Positions 27,517 to 39,000 of a DNA stretch of 64,000 nucleotides are shown here, in pieces. Source of the DNA: Burkholderiaceae bacterium (GTDB lineage: Bacteria > Pseudomonadota > Gammaproteobacteria > Burkholderiales > Burkholderiaceae); assembly GCA_947448695.1 (NCBI GenBank), contig CANFOL010000007.1, positions 1 to 64,000 on the forward strand, in the 5' to 3' direction. The notes below the pieces were generated by a model. The model did not search any database. It was not told the DNA's origin and worked only from the letters and a program-made list of their open reading frames with translations. Each line of letters starts with the position of its first letter. The stretch's first letter is position 1. The translations under genes and the position numbers were made by a program.

Positions 27517-30355
27517 GATATTTCCCTGTATAACTTCCTTTAACCTTGACAACAACTTCTGGGCTACCTTCGGCGATGATTAGACCGCCCCCAGAACCGC
27601 CTTCAGGCCCCATATCAATGATCCAATCAGCAGTTTTAATAACATCGAGATTATGTTCAATAATCAAGATGGTATTACCTTGCTCTCGTAAAGAAAAAAT
27701 AACTTCTAGCAGTAATTGAATATCTTGAAAATGTAGCCCTGTAGTTGGCTCATCCAGAATATATAAAGTTCTACCAGTATCCCGCTTAGACAGTTCTAAT
27801 GAAAGTTTTACTCGTTGCGCTTCACCACCAGAAAGAGTTGTAGCACTTTGCCCTAGTTTGACATATCCCAAACCTACATCTAATAAAGTTTTTAATTTAC
27901 GCTTGACTACCGGGACGGCTTCAAAGAATTCAAAAGCTTGTTCAATGGTCATTGATAAAACTTCGTGAATATTTTTGCCCTTATAGCGTACATCCAGAGT
28001 TTCGCGGTTATAGCGTTTTCCATGGCAGACGTCACAAGGAACATAGACATCGGGTAAAAAATGCATTTCTACCTTAATTACGCCATCACCTTCACAGGTC
28101 TCACACCGACCACCTTTAACATTAAAAGAAAATCTACCTACTTCATAACCTCGTTCACGTGATGCAGGAACACCAGCAAAAAGCTCACGGATTGGCGTAA
28201 ATAGTCCAGTATAGGTAGCAGGGTTAGAGCGTGGCGTTCTACCGATTGGGGATTGGTCTACGCTAATAATTTTATCGAAATGCTCAAGACCATCAATCTC
28301 TGTATAAGGCGCAGGTTCTGCAATTGATCCATATAAATGTTTCGCCACCACATGGTGCAGAGTGTCATTAATGAGAGTAGATTTACCAGATCCAGATACA
28401 CCGGTAATGCAAGTCAGAAGACCTACAGGAATTTTAGCAGTTACTTCTTTTAGATTGTTTCCAGTTGCACCATGGATAGTAATCCATCGATCACTTGGTT
28501 TTCTTCTTGCGGCGGGAATCGATATTTTTTTCTTACCACTCAAATATTGACCCGTTAAAGAGGCTTCATTTTTTTCGATTTCTGCAGGCGCCCCTATAGC
28601 GACGACTTTTCCACCATGCACTCCAGCACCAGGTCCTATGTCTATCACGTAATCAGACGAGCGGATCATATCTTCATCATGCTCGACAACCAGAACGGAG
28701 TTGCCTAAGTCACGTAGGTGAACTAATGTTTTAATGAGACGATCATTATCACGTTGATGAAGTCCAATGGAAGGTTCATCTAGAACATACATTACGCCTG
28801 TAAGACCAGAGCCGATTTGTGAAGCCAAGCGAATGCGTTGTGCTTCTCCACCTGATAGGGTGTCAGCACTTCGATCTAAAGATAAATAATTTAGGCCCAC
28901 ATCGTTTAAAAACTTCAGTCGAGCAGAAATTTCTTTAATGATTCTGTCGGCAATTTCCCGTTTAGCACCTTTTAACTCAAGAGAAGAAAAGTAAGTGTAA
29001 GCTTCTTTAAGAGGCAGATTACTGACTTCAAAAATTGCTCTACTTTGTTCGCCTTCGCCAACTTTTACAAATCTTGCTTCCTTACGAAGTCGACTACCTT
29101 CACATTCAGGGCATATTTGTATATTTTGATAACGTGCTAACTCTTCTTTGACTGCAATCGAATCAGTTTCGCGATAACGTCGTTCAAAATTAGAAATAAT
29201 GCCTTCAAAGGCGTGAGGCTTAGAAACAGCAACACCTTTTTCATTGAGGTACTCAAATGGTATTTTTGTTTGACCAGAGCCATGCAAAATTAAATCTTGA
29301 GCCTTTTTACTTAATGAATCAAAAGGTTTTTCTAAGTCAAATTTGGCATAGTCAGCTAAGTTTTGCAACATTCTAAAATAAAACTGATTGCGACGATCCC
29401 AACCTTTAATTGCGCCTGAGGCCATTGAAAGCTCTGGGTGTGCAACGATTCTTTTGGGGTCAAAGAAAGATACATGGCCTAAACCATCACAACTAGGGCA
29501 AGCCCCCATCGGATTATTAAAAGAAAATAATCTAGGCTCTAATTCTTGTAGGGCAAATGAGCAAACTGGGCAGGCAAATTTATGTGAAAACAAAAATTCT
29601 TCCTCGGTATCCATATTGACAGCCAATACTCGACCATCCGCCAAGCGAAGAGCTGTTTCAAGCGATTCCGCCAACCGCTGTTTAACATCTTGTTTTACTT
29701 TGATTCGGTCAACAACGACTTCAATGGAGTGCTTATCATTTTTTTTAAGAGTTGGGAGCTGATCTACTTCATGAACCACAGGCTTGGCAATATGGGTTGT
29801 ACCACCACCACTTCGGATTCTAAATCTAACAAAACCCTGGGATTGTAAATCCTCAAATAAATCCGTAAACTCGCCTTTGCGATTGCTCACTACCGGAGCT
29901 AGGATCATTAATTTCGTATCCTCTGGCATGGCTAAAATATGGTCCACCATCTGCGAGATACTTTGTGCCTCTAGAGGCAAGTGATGCTCAGGGCAATGGG
30001 GTGTTCCTGCTCTTGCAAATAACAGTCTTAAATAATCATGTATTTCAGTAACCGTACCAACGGTTGACCTTGGATTATGGCTAGTCGCCTTTTGCTCGAT
30101 AGAAATAGCTGGGGATAAACCTTCAATAGAATCAACGTCTGGTTTATCCATCAGTTGAAGAAATTGTCTAGCGTAAGCTGAAAGTGACTCAACATATCGA
30201 CGTTGTCCCTCAGCATAAAGGGTATCAAACGCCAAAGAACTCTTTCCAGATCCAGATAAACCAGTAATCACAACTAATTGGTTTCTAGGTATGTCTAGAT
30301 TGATGTTTTTTAGATTGTGGGTGCGAGCACCGCGGATTTGTATAGTATCGTTCAT
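27500..30355 (-). CDS. uvrA: Excinuclease ABC subunit A
   Basis: A 951-residue nucleotide-excision repair protein that finds DNA damage with UvrB. It carries two ABC modules: the first P-loop [12 protein letters not shown] with signature [12 protein letters not shown], the second [12 protein letters not shown] with [12 protein letters not shown]. Zinc fingers are at [10 protein letters not shown]...[13 protein letters not shown] and CETCEGDGV...CDVCHG. Length is typical. It is divergent from the MFS gene with 36 bp between starts, where I see no LexA-like box. Confidence 0.98.
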   Translation of the reverse strand: MNDTIQIRGARTHNLKNINLDIPRNQLVVITGLSGSGKSSLAFDTLYAEGQRRYVESLSAYARQFLQLMDKPDVDSIEGLSPAISIEQKATSHNPRSTVGTVTEIHDYLRLLFARAGTPHCPEHHLPLEAQSISQMVDHILAMPEDTKLMILAPVVSNRKGEFTDLFEDLQSQGFVRFRIRSGGGTTHIAKPVVHEVDQLPTLKKNDKHSIEVVVDRIKVKQDVKQRLAESLETALRLADGRVLAVNMDTEEEFLFSHKFACPVCSFALQELEPRLFSFNNPMGACPSCDGLGHVSFFDPKRIVAHPELSMASGAIKGWDRRNQFYFRMLQNLADYAKFDLEKPFDSLSKKAQDLILHGSGQTKIPFEYLNEKGVAVSKPHAFEGIISNFERRYRETDSIAVKEELARYQNIQICPECEGSRLRKEARFVKVGEGEQSRAIFEVSNLPLKEAYTYFSSLELKGAKREIADRIIKEISARLKFLNDVGLNYLSLDRSADTLSGGEAQRIRLASQIGSGLTGVMYVLDEPSIGLHQRDNDRLIKTLVHLRDLGNSVLVVEHDEDMIRSSDYVIDIGPGAGVHGGKVVAIGAPAEIEKNEASLTGQYLSGKKKISIPAARRKPSDRWITIHGATGNNLKEVTAKIPVGLLTCITGVSGSGKSTLINDTLHHVVAKHLYGSIAEPAPYTEIDGLEHFDKIISVDQSPIGRTPRSNPATYTGLFTPIRELFAGVPASRERGYEVGRFSFNVKGGRCETCEGDGVIKVEMHFLPDVYVPCDVCHGKRYNRETLDVRYKGKNIHEVLSMTIEQAFEFFEAVPVVKRKLKTLLDVGLGYVKLGQSATTLSGGEAQRVKLSLELSKRDTGRTLYILDEPTTGLHFQDIQLLLEVIFSLREQGNTILIIEHNLDVIKTADWIIDMGPEGGSGGGLIIAEGSPEVVVKVKGSYTGKYLKPLL

Positions 30356-30391
30356 AATTATTAGCTCAACTCATTAATATAGTCTTTTCTT

Positions 30392-31591
30392 ATGAATTCG
30401 TCAGAACTACGCGCATCTTTATCTTTATCAGGCATTTTTGCCCTGAGAATGCTAGGGTTATTCTTAATCTTACCGATTTTTAGTTTGCATGCCCATGGCT
30501 TGCCAAATGGAGATAATGCCCTTTTAGTGGGTACAACTATCGGTATATATGGCATCGTACAAGCCTTCTTTCATATTCCCTTGGGCATTCTTTCAGACCG
30601 AGTGGGGCGCAGAATGGTGGTTATGGGGGGGTTAGGTTTATTCGTTTTAGGAGCGATTATTGCCGCCTCACACGACGATTTATATTGGATTTTGGTTGGT
30701 CGGGCCATTCAGGGGGCGGGAGCAATCTCTGCAGCAATTACTGCTTGGGTTGCAGATTTGACTAGAGAAGAAATTAGAACTCGTGCGATGGCGCTAATTG
30801 GGGGTAGTATTGCGATTAGTTTTGCGATATCGATCGTAATTGCCGCGCCTTTGTATCAATCTTTGGGTATGCCTGGCATTTTTTGGATGATGGCTCTATT
30901 GGGTGTTTTTGCCATCTTGGTGGCATGGAAAGTTGTACCAAGCGCCCCGCTCACGTTCGCACCGCAGCCAGTTGGAACAACATCTAATTTAAGTCGCTTT
31001 ATGAAGGTGCTAAAAGACCCTGAACTTTTCCGATTAAATATTGGCGTTTTAATTTTGCATGCTTCGCAAGTAGCGCTATTTTTAGTTATTCCTAGTATGT
31101 TAGTTAACAATGAGTTAGCTTCAAGTGCACATTGGAAAGTTTACTTATCAGTTTTAGTCGCTTCTCTATTTGTTATGGCGCCGATGTTAATGCGCGCAGA
31201 AAAAAAGAATCGGTTGGCGTTTCTTCTGAAAGTGTCTGTTGTTTTTATGTTATTAGCTCAAACCTATTTTGGTGTCATCATTTTCGGAAACTACCAAAAT
31301 ATTTGGACAATCAGTTTTGGATTATTTTTATTTTTTATTGGGTTTAATTTATTAGAGTCACTACAGCCTTCTTTAGTTTCTAGATTTGCTGGGGATAACC
31401 GTGGTGCAGGCCTTGGGATTTATAACACCACGATGTCTATTGGATTGTTTTTAGGAGGAATTTTAGGCGGCGCTATTTATGGGAATTTTGGAAGTCTGGC
31501 CATCTTTGAAATTGATGCTGTTTTGCTGCTTGTGTGGCTTATAATTGCGGCGAAGATGTCAGAACTGCCTCCCAAAGTAAAAATGCAATAA
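30392..31591 (+). CDS. MFS transporter, drug:proton antiporter-like
   Basis: A 399-residue major facilitator protein with about 12 membrane helices. The loop 2-3 signature GILSDRVGRRMVVMGG and motif VGRAIQGAGAISAAITAWVADLTREEIRTRAM are typical of the DHA1 group. The substrate cannot be inferred. MFS genes divergent from uvrA and next to ssb are common in Burkholderiales, so this is likely a conserved neighbour and not an insertion. Confidence 0.9.
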   Translation: MNSSELRASLSLSGIFALRMLGLFLILPIFSLHAHGLPNGDNALLVGTTIGIYGIVQAFFHIPLGILSDRVGRRMVVMGGLGLFVLGAIIAASHDDLYWILVGRAIQGAGAISAAITAWVADLTREEIRTRAMALIGGSIAISFAISIVIAAPLYQSLGMPGIFWMMALLGVFAILVAWKVVPSAPLTFAPQPVGTTSNLSRFMKVLKDPELFRLNIGVLILHASQVALFLVIPSMLVNNELASSAHWKVYLSVLVASLFVMAPMLMRAEKKNRLAFLLKVSVVFMLLAQTYFGVIIFGNYQNIWTISFGLFLFFIGFNLLESLQPSLVSRFAGDNRGAGLGIYNTTMSIGLFLGGILGGAIYGNFGSLAIFEIDAVLLLVWLIIAAKMSELPPKVKMQ

Positions 31592-31609
31592 ATAAGGAGC
31601 TAGGGGTCT

Positions 31610-31637
31610 TTGTACTATGTCTAGTAAGAGATACAAT
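31610..31637 (+). promoter_or_regulatory. Possible ssb promoter
   Basis: TTGTAC at 31610-31615, 16 nt, then TACAAT at 31632-31637, about 45 bases before the ssb start. The -10 is good and the -35 weak. No LexA operator is evident in the interval. Confidence 0.35.
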
Positions 31638-31681
31638 GTTTTGATAGGTAAGTTTGATATCAATTAATTCGGGAGAGTGTT

Positions 31682-32128
31682 ATGGCGTCAGTAAATAAAG
31701 TAATTATTGTTGGAAATGTTGGAAGAGATCCAGAGACTCGTGTTCTGCCGAGTGGTGACGCGCTTACAAATATTTCTGTAGCAACCTCTGACCGTTATAA
31801 AGACAAAGCCACAGGTGAGATGAAAGAAACAACTGAGTGGCATCGCATTACCTTTTTTGGAAAACTCGCAGAAATCGCTGGGCAGTACTTAAAAAAAGGT
31901 TCACAAGTTTATGTTGAAGGCAAACTACGAACAAGAAAATATACAGATCAAGCCGGTGTCGAAAAATACTCTACCGAAATAGTGGCCGATTCAATGCAAA
32001 TGTTAGGTGGAAAAATGAGTGAAACTGGCGGAGGCGCTTCTGCACCAAGCTATTCAAAAGAAAGACCTGAAATTTCTAATACGGCTAGTTCAAGTCTTGG
32101 CCAAATGGATGACGATATTCCGTTTTGA
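31682..32128 (+). CDS. ssb: Single-stranded DNA-binding protein
   Basis: A 148-residue protein that coats single-stranded DNA during replication and repair. The OB fold occupies residues ~1-110 ([53 protein letters not shown]). A short Gly/Ser-rich linker leads to the acidic C-terminal tip MDDDIPF, which binds partner proteins. A GGGAGAG ribosome-binding site precedes the ATG and a strong terminator follows the stop. Confidence 0.97.
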   Translation: MASVNKVIIVGNVGRDPETRVLPSGDALTNISVATSDRYKDKATGEMKETTEWHRITFFGKLAEIAGQYLKKGSQVYVEGKLRTRKYTDQAGVEKYSTEIVADSMQMLGGKMSETGGGASAPSYSKERPEISNTASSSLGQMDDDIPF

Positions 32129-32146
32129 AAAATGCGGTCATGAATC

Positions 32147-32180
32147 TAAAGGCTTGCTATTGCCTAGCAAGCCTTTTATT
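32147..32180 (+). terminator. Rho-independent terminator after ssb
   Basis: An 11-12 bp stem (AAAGGCTTGCT / AGCAAGCCTTT) with a short loop and a T-rich tail, 20 nt after the ssb stop. It overlaps the last codon and stop of the convergent queF gene. The A-rich left flank suggests it works in both directions. Confidence 0.88.
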
Positions 32181-33008
32181 TTTGGGCCATGGGGTATTAA
32201 AATCTGTACGAAAAGGATTAATATCTAGACCACCGCGGCGCGTGTATCTAGCATAAACCGTGAGTTTCACGGTTTTACAATTTGCTTTGATATCACAAAA
32301 TATTTTTTCCACACAGTGCTCATGAAACTCTTGATGATTGCGATAAGAAACAATGTAGCGCAATAAATTTTCTTGATTAATTGCCGGTCCCGTATAAGAA
32401 ATAAAGATGCTAGCCCAATCAGGTTGACCAGTTACCGGACAATTACTTCTTAATAAATTAGAAAAAAGAGTTTCTTCAATCGGTGCCGAACTCGAATCAG
32501 AACTTAACCAGTTTGGATTTGGCAAATCTTGCGGATCAATTTGTAGGTCTAGTCGATCAAGTAATGTGCCCTCAGTTTGATCGAAAGAAAGCTTGGACCA
32601 TTCCCCTGGATTAAGAACAGTAATGGAGACTTTACTTTGACAACATGCTGATAAGTCCTGAGAGATTCTTGATTGAACTTCTTCTGGGCTAAAAAAACGC
32701 TCGTAATTCAGGCTATTTAAATAAAGCTTCAGAGATTTTGACTCAATCATGAAAGGAGAATCAAAGGGGATTTCAATTTGAGCAATAGCGACTTCGGGCT
32801 TTCCTTTAGGACCTAGCCAAGATAATTCATAGGCATTCCAAATATCGACACCCATAAAAGGTAAGGTATTGCCATATTGAAGTAAAGCCCGATGCGCACT
32901 TCGAGGAATTGGGAAGAGTAGCTCTGGACTATATTTATCAGGGTTGGCGCTGGTTTTACCTAGAGGGGCAGCGGATAAATGACCTGTTTGGACTAATTGA
33001 TCTGTCAT
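32157..33008 (-). CDS. queF: NADPH-dependent 7-cyano-7-deazaguanine reductase QueF
   Basis: A 283-residue long-form QueF that reduces preQ0 to preQ1 in queuosine synthesis, the only known biological nitrile reduction. The N-terminal half contains ESKSLKLYLNSLNYERF, and the C-terminal half the catalytic cysteine region SNCPVTGQPDWASI with FHEHCVEKIF. The E. coli-type tandem T-fold length fits. Its start overlaps the end of the 5'-nucleotidase gene by 4 nt. Confidence 0.95.
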   Translation of the reverse strand: MTDQLVQTGHLSAAPLGKTSANPDKYSPELLFPIPRSAHRALLQYGNTLPFMGVDIWNAYELSWLGPKGKPEVAIAQIEIPFDSPFMIESKSLKLYLNSLNYERFFSPEEVQSRISQDLSACCQSKVSITVLNPGEWSKLSFDQTEGTLLDRLDLQIDPQDLPNPNWLSSDSSSAPIEETLFSNLLRSNCPVTGQPDWASIFISYTGPAINQENLLRYIVSYRNHQEFHEHCVEKIFCDIKANCKTVKLTVYARYTRRGGLDINPFRTDFNTPWPKNKRLARQ

Positions 33009-33919
33009 ACCTGACCGCCGGGCTTATTGGTAATGCCTGAAATCACCTGACCTGTAGGCGCAACCTCAGCTGCTGCTTCACAGTGACCGGTTTGATCATC
33101 AAAGAAAAAATCAGGCGCAAATTCTCTTAAAAAATCAGACTTATTTAAACCGCCAAGAAACATGGCTTCATCAATGTCTACTCCCCAACTCATGAGTGTT
33201 CGGATAGCTCTTTCGTGAGCAGGAGCAGATCTTGCTGTAACGAGAGCTGTTCGAATGCGCATTGCTGAGTCTGGGCTAGAGTTTTGTAATTGGTGCAGAG
33301 CTTCTAATAGAGGTTTAAATGGACCTGGGGGAAGTGGTGTTTTCGCTAAATGAGTTTCATGCTTAACAAATGCATCTAAACCTTTTGATTGAAATATTCT
33401 TTCAGACTCATCCGAAAATAATACAGCGTCGCCATCGAATGCAATTCGGATTTCTTGCGGATTGGATTCTGCAATTTTAACTGATTGGGGATAAACCAGG
33501 GCGGCAGGAAAGCCAGCAAGAATCGTTTCCCTGACATCATTTTCATTAGCGGACAGAAATAAATTAGCATGCAGCGATCTTAAGTAATGGTAGGGTGGGC
33601 GGCCGCGAGTAAACACGCCACGCTCTAGTTTTAGACCTGCATGCTCTGCCGATCTAAATACACGTAAACCACTAACTGGATCATTTCTTGAAAGAATCAC
33701 TACTTCGACTCGGGCAACATGCTCAGTATTAAATTGTAATAATTTTTTTACTAACGGAAATGCTACTCCAGCTTTGGCGGGAATGGCTAGACGCTCTTGT
33801 TGGACACGCATGTACGCGCTATCATTTGTGGCCTCAAAAACGCGATTTTCTTCTTCGAAATCGAATAAGGCCCTTGAGGAAATCGCGACGACGAGCTTGC
33901 CGGACAATGAAAAACTCAT
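33005..33919 (-). CDS. 5'-nucleotidase (PF06189 family)
   Basis: A 304-residue protein matching the cytosolic 5'-nucleotidase family: LVVAISSRALFDFEEEN at the start, VEVVILSRNDPVSGLRVFRS, LFLSANENDVRETILAG and IRIAFDGDAVLFSDESE, with FLGGLNKSDFLREFAPDFFFDDQ near the end. The DGDAVLFSDE motif resembles a HAD nucleophile. It should hydrolyse nucleoside monophosphates; the preferred substrate is not known. It lies between ilvA and queF, 3 bp after ilvA. Confidence 0.88.
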   Translation of the reverse strand: MSFSLSGKLVVAISSRALFDFEEENRVFEATNDSAYMRVQQERLAIPAKAGVAFPLVKKLLQFNTEHVARVEVVILSRNDPVSGLRVFRSAEHAGLKLERGVFTRGRPPYHYLRSLHANLFLSANENDVRETILAGFPAALVYPQSVKIAESNPQEIRIAFDGDAVLFSDESERIFQSKGLDAFVKHETHLAKTPLPPGPFKPLLEALHQLQNSSPDSAMRIRTALVTARSAPAHERAIRTLMSWGVDIDEAMFLGGLNKSDFLREFAPDFFFDDQTGHCEAAAEVAPTGQVISGITNKPGGQV

Positions 33920-33922
33920 AAA

Positions 33923-35443
33923 TTATTTTAAAAAGAGTTGATAAGCTGGGTGCTCGCTTTCATCCCAGTAACGATAGCCCGTACCCTTCAGAAAATCTTT
34001 AAATTCTTTATTATTTTTTTGGGGCACTTGCAGCCCTACCAAAATTTTTCCATAATCGGCGCCATGATTACGATAATGAAAAAGGCTAATATTCCAATAG
34101 GGGGACATGGCATTTAAAAAATTCATCAACGCCCCTGGGCGCTCAGGAAATTCAAAGCGGTAGAGTAACTCATTTTCTGCCAAGGTAGATCGTCCGCCTA
34201 CCATATGACGCAAATGGGATTTAGCTAACTCATCGGCTGTTAAGTCAATCGTATCAAAACCAGATTTGATAAACTCTTTGGCAATATGGGCACTATCCCC
34301 ATGTTTCTGGGTAGAGATACCAATAAAAATATAGGCTTTTTTGGCATCAGAAATACGGTAGTTAAATTCAGTGACATTTCGTGTCCCGATCAAGGAACAA
34401 AAACGTTTAAAAGAGCCCCTTTCCTCCGGGATTGTGATTGCAAATACCGCTTCTTTTGATTCACCAACGTCAGCTCTTTCCGCCACAAATCTTAAGCGAC
34501 TAAAATTCATATTAGCACCACAAGCAATGCTAATAAATGTTTTGCCCGTGCATTTTTTTTGGGCAACATATGCTTTTAGGCCTGCAATTGAGAGTGCTCC
34601 AGCTGGCTCTAGGATACTTCTTGTATCAGTAAATACATCATTAATTGCCGCGCAGATTGCATCGGTATCGACAGTAATGATTTCGTCTACAACTTTCTGG
34701 CAAATTTTAAATGTTTCTTTACCAACCAATTTCACGGCAGTACCATCGGAGAAGAGCCCCACTTCTTTTAGCGCAATCCGCTTACCCGCATCAATTGAGC
34801 GTTTCATTGCATCGGAATCTACTGTTTGAACTCCGATAATTTTAATTTCAGGACGAATAGCTTTGATGTAAGAGCCAATACCAGCAATGAGACCACCACC
34901 ACCTATGGCCACAAAAATTGCTTCAATTGGACCTTGATGTTGACGCAGAATTTCCATGGCAATAGTGCCTTGACCTGCAATGACGTCTGGATCATCAAAC
35001 GGGTGCACGAAGGTAAGGTGATTTTTCTTTTCTATTTGCAGAGCGTAATCATATGCATCGTTATAGGAGTCACCAAAAAGAACAACCTTAACCCATTTTC
35101 CACCGCGTTCTTTTACAGCGTCAATCTTTACCTGTGGTGTGGTAATTGGCATCACAATCGTGGCAAGACATTCTAGCTTGGCTGCGCCCATGGCTACGCC
35201 TTGAGCATGGTTACCTGCAGAAGCTGCAATGACCCCTTTTGCTAGTTGAGACTTGCTGAGGTGGGCCATTTTGTTATAAGCCCCACGTAACTTAAAAGAA
35301 AATACGGGTTGGTTATCTTCGCGTTTTAAAAGAATATGGTTGTTTAGGCGTTTAGATAAGTGCTGAGCATGCTCAAGTTCAGTTTCTCGGGCAACATCAT
35401 AGACTTTGGCGTTTAAAATTTTTCGTAAATAGTCGTTTTGCAT
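33923..35443 (-). CDS. ilvA: Threonine ammonia-lyase, biosynthetic
   Basis: A 506-residue PLP enzyme that makes 2-oxobutanoate from threonine, the first step to isoleucine. The PLP lysine is in FSFKLRGAYNKM, the phosphate-binding loop in AIGGGGLIAGIG, and SAGNHAQGVA is present. Two ACT-like regulatory domains fill residues ~330-506 (FAITIPEERGSFKRFCSLIG and YRFEFPERPGALMNFL), as in the isoleucine-inhibited form. Divergent from the YqaA-like gene with 36 bp between starts. Confidence 0.96.
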   Translation of the reverse strand: MQNDYLRKILNAKVYDVARETELEHAQHLSKRLNNHILLKREDNQPVFSFKLRGAYNKMAHLSKSQLAKGVIAASAGNHAQGVAMGAAKLECLATIVMPITTPQVKIDAVKERGGKWVKVVLFGDSYNDAYDYALQIEKKNHLTFVHPFDDPDVIAGQGTIAMEILRQHQGPIEAIFVAIGGGGLIAGIGSYIKAIRPEIKIIGVQTVDSDAMKRSIDAGKRIALKEVGLFSDGTAVKLVGKETFKICQKVVDEIITVDTDAICAAINDVFTDTRSILEPAGALSIAGLKAYVAQKKCTGKTFISIACGANMNFSRLRFVAERADVGESKEAVFAITIPEERGSFKRFCSLIGTRNVTEFNYRISDAKKAYIFIGISTQKHGDSAHIAKEFIKSGFDTIDLTADELAKSHLRHMVGGRSTLAENELLYRFEFPERPGALMNFLNAMSPYWNISLFHYRNHGADYGKILVGLQVPQKNNKEFKDFLKGTGYRYWDESEHPAYQLFLK

Positions 35444-35479
35444 AGTCAGAAGATTATCATAGAGCGACTAGAATAACTT

Positions 35480-35974
35480 ATGGAATCCTCAATACAAGCC
35501 TTTTTTCAGGCAATTTCAGTACCCTGGGTGGGTTTAACATCCGTTGGGGTAATGTCTTTTTTAGCAGCCACTTTGCTACCATTTAGCTCTGAAGCCGTGT
35601 TTTTTGCTTACTTAGTTAATTTCCCAGATGATGTTTGGCCTTTAATTACAGTAGCTAGCCTTGGAAACGTATTAGGAGGGGTGGTCAATTGGTATATTGG
35701 CTATTTTGCAAAAAACGCCACCGACTCCCTTCATTCTTCAAAAAGCCAGTCGGCAGCTAAATTAACCGCTTACCTTCGTCAATTCGGCTCAAAAAGCTTA
35801 CTTTTTTCATGGGTACCTATCATTGGAGATCCCTTAACCGTTTTTGCAGGATGGTCAAAATTACCTTTTTGGCCTTGTTTTATTTATATGACAATTGGAA
35901 AAATCTTAAGATACATGTTTGTAGCCATTGCATACTTAATTAGTAACAATTCCTTAAGTACCTTTTTTACGTAA
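35480..35974 (+). CDS. YqaA/DedA-like small membrane protein
   Basis: A 164-residue membrane protein with about four hydrophobic segments and family features EAVFFAYLVNFP, ASLGNVLGGVVNWYIG and WVPIIGDPLTVFAGWSKLPFWPCFIYMTIGKILRY. It matches the YqaA branch of the DedA/SNARE-associated superfamily. Members are linked to lipid flipping and membrane homeostasis in larger relatives, but the role of this short branch is unknown. It stands alone between ilvA and the giant oxidoreductase gene. Confidence 0.85.
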   Translation: MESSIQAFFQAISVPWVGLTSVGVMSFLAATLLPFSSEAVFFAYLVNFPDDVWPLITVASLGNVLGGVVNWYIGYFAKNATDSLHSSKSQSAAKLTAYLRQFGSKSLLFSWVPIIGDPLTVFAGWSKLPFWPCFIYMTIGKILRYMFVAIAYLISNNSLSTFFT

Positions 35975-36003
35975 AAACGATAAAAATCCTCTATTGAGAA
36001 AAA

Positions 36004-36027
36004 TTAGCAAAGAATTTAGCAAAGAAT
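36004..36027. repeat. Tandem duplication of TTAGCAAAGAAT
   Basis: Two perfect, adjacent copies of the 12-mer TTAGCAAAGAAT lie about 40-60 bases before the giant oxidoreductase start. It may be a recent slippage duplication; a regulatory role is possible but unsupported. Confidence 0.8.
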
Positions 36028-36066
36028 TGCACCCTCAATTAGAATAGTCTTTTAGGTGAAAACACG

Positions 36067-39000
36067 ATGAACGCACCAATTTACTTTGAACCGCCCCAAA
36101 ATTTAAAGAGTCAGCCCCAAAGACTCCGAGAGATTCCATATAACTACACATCATTTTCCGATCGTGAGATAGTCATTCGCATATTGGGCGCGCAGGCATG
36201 GGATGCTTTGGATAGCCTAAGAAGTGAGCGCAAAACAGGCCGTTCAGCAAGAATGCTGTATGAAGTTTTAGGGGATATTTGGGTAGTCAACCGCAACCCG
36301 TATTTGCAAGATGATCTTTTGGATAATCCCAAGCGCCTAAAATCTTTAATCGATGCATTGAATCATCGACTCAGTGAAGTTGAAAAACGAATTACTCTGC
36401 AATTAGAGGAAAAGGTATCTTTTTTAGTTAGTTCTGCACGTCAAGCGGTTAAAAATTTTGCAAGTGACTTTGAGAAAGCAAAGCTCTTAAGAGTCCAAGC
36501 GCGTAAAGTGTTAGGGAAAATCACCGCACAAGACAATATTGGATTTGATGGTTTTGTTCGCGTCTCTCACGTCACTGATGCTACAGACTGGCGTGTTGAG
36601 TACCCTTTCGTTGTTATAACTCCAGATAGTGAATTAGAGATTCCCGGAATTGTGAAAGCTTGTATTGAGCTTGGTTTAACCATTATTCCTAGGGGGGGTG
36701 GTACTGGCTACACTGGCGGCGCAATCCCTTTAACGCCGATGTCAGCAGTCATTAATACTGAGAAATTAGAAAAAATGATGCCAGTTGAGCTTGGCAAAAT
36801 TCCTGGAGTGGACAGGGATGTTGGAACTATATTTACAGAAGCTGGAGTGGTTACCAAAAGAGTTTCTGATGCAGCAGAAAAAAGTGGTCTCGTATTTGCA
36901 GTTGACCCCACCTCACTAGAGGCCAGCTGCATAGGAGGCAATATTGCCATGAATGCAGGCGGTAAAAAAGCTGTTTTATGGGGCACGGCGCTTGATAATT
37001 TACTTTGGTGGAGAATGGTTGACACTGACGGAAATTGGTTAGAGATTCTACGTCTTGACCATAATCTAAGCAAAATTCATGACGCTCCTGTAGCCACTTT
37101 TGAATTAACCTGGTCAGATGGAAGACAAGCTCCAGGTACAACTATTTTGAAGAAAGAAATTTTAGCGATTGAAGGTAAGCGATTCAGAAAAGTTGGCCTA
37201 GGCAAGGATGTGACAGATAAATTCTTGTCGGGCTTACCCGGCGTTCAAAAAGAAGGCTGTGACGGCCTAATTACGAGTGCTAAATGGGTGCTTCACCGGA
37301 TGCCAAAAGAAGTGCGGACGGTTTGCTTAGAGTTTTTTGGTCAAGCGCGTGATGCTATTCCAAGTATTGTCGAAGTAAAAAACTATCTAGATGAACAAAC
37401 TAAAAAAGGTGGAGCGATTCTCGCTGGCCTTGAGCATTTAGATGAGAAATATTTAAAAGCAGTTGACTACACGACAAAATCAAAGCGAAGTGTATTGCCC
37501 AAGATGGTATTAATTGGCGACATTGTTGGAGATGATGCTAATGTAGTAGCAGCTGCGGCGAGTGAAGTTATTCGAATCGCCAATAATCGCGTCGGTGAAG
37601 GTTTTATTGCGATTAGCCCAGAGGCAAGAAAGAAATTTTGGCTTGATCGCTCGAGAACTGCCGCCATCTCTCGCCATACAAATGCCTTCAAAATTAATGA
37701 GGATGTGGTGATTCCTTTGCCAAGAATGGGCGAATACACTGACGGCATTGAAAAAATGAATATCGAATTATCCATTAAGAACAAACTTTTGTTACTTGAT
37801 GCTCTTGAAGAGTATTTTGTAAAAGGTAATCTTGTATTGGGTAAATCAGACGATGCTTCCGAGATTCCTTCTGCAGAAATTTTGGAGGATCGAGTAACTC
37901 AAGCTCTAACTATGTTGCGTGACGTGCGCTTGAACTGGGCGGAATACTCCCAACAACTTGATCATTATTTTGAGAAGTTACAAGATAGAAGTATTCGTGT
38001 CTCTTGGAAGTTGGAAGTACGGGAACCGCTCAAGCAAATATTTATGGGCGCAGTGTTTGCACCAATACTCGCTGAGTGTCTCGCAATCCATAAAAGAATA
38101 TTAAGAAAACGCGTCTTTGTGGCGCTTCATATGCATGCAGGCGATGGCAATGTGCACACTAATTTACCTGTGAATTCAGATGACTACGAAATGATGCAAG
38201 AGGCTCATGAGGTAGTCGGCAGAATTATGGTGTTAGCAAGATCTCTGGATGGTGTTATTTCTGGCGAACATGGCATAGGTATTACTAAGCTCGAGTATTT
38301 AACCGATGAAGAGTTAAAAGAGTTCCGCGCTTACAAATTAAAAATTGACCCTGACGGAAGATTTAATAAGGGTAAATTAATGCCTGGTGGTGATTTACAG
38401 AAAGCCTATACACCCAGCTTTGGATTGATGGGGCATGAGTCATTGATTATGCAACAAAGCGATATTGGGGCTATTTCAGAAAGTATCAAAGACTGTCTGC
38501 GCTGCGGTAAATGTAAGCCTGTGTGTGCGACGCATGTTCCACGCGCCAACTTACATTACAGCCCACGTAATAAAATTCTTGCGACATCTCTTTTAATTGA
38601 GGCATTTTTATACGAAGAGCAAACTCGTCGGGGTATTTCAATTAAACATTGGGATGAATTTGATGATGTAGCGGCGCATTGTACTGTTTGCCATAAATGT
38701 TTAACTCCCTGCCCTGTCAAAATCGATTTTGGTGATGTAACCATGAATATGCGTAATTTATTGCGCAAAATGGGGAAAAAGAAATTTAATTTTGGCTCAA
38801 GTGCCGCGATGTTCTTTTTAAACGCCTCCAACCCTGAAACGATTAAGTTAGCTAGAACGGTGATGATTGAATGGGGTTACAAAGCCCAACGTATAGGCCA
38901 TGATTTATTTAAATCACTAGCAAAAAAACAAACTAGTGCGCCCGCACTCTCACTTGGTAAGCCAGCCCTACAGGAGCAGGTGATTCACTTTATCAATAAA

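Noticed and set aside
29388..29762. 124-residue open frame opposite uvrA
   Set aside because: Lies wholly inside uvrA on the other strand, low-complexity composition, no family features or ribosome-binding site.
34371..34829. 152-residue open frame opposite ilvA
   Set aside because: Shadow of ilvA; no recognisable domain and ilvA is complete.
36708..37141. Two overlapping open frames opposite the giant oxidoreductase
   Set aside because: Both are mirror frames of conserved FAD-domain codons; no start signals.
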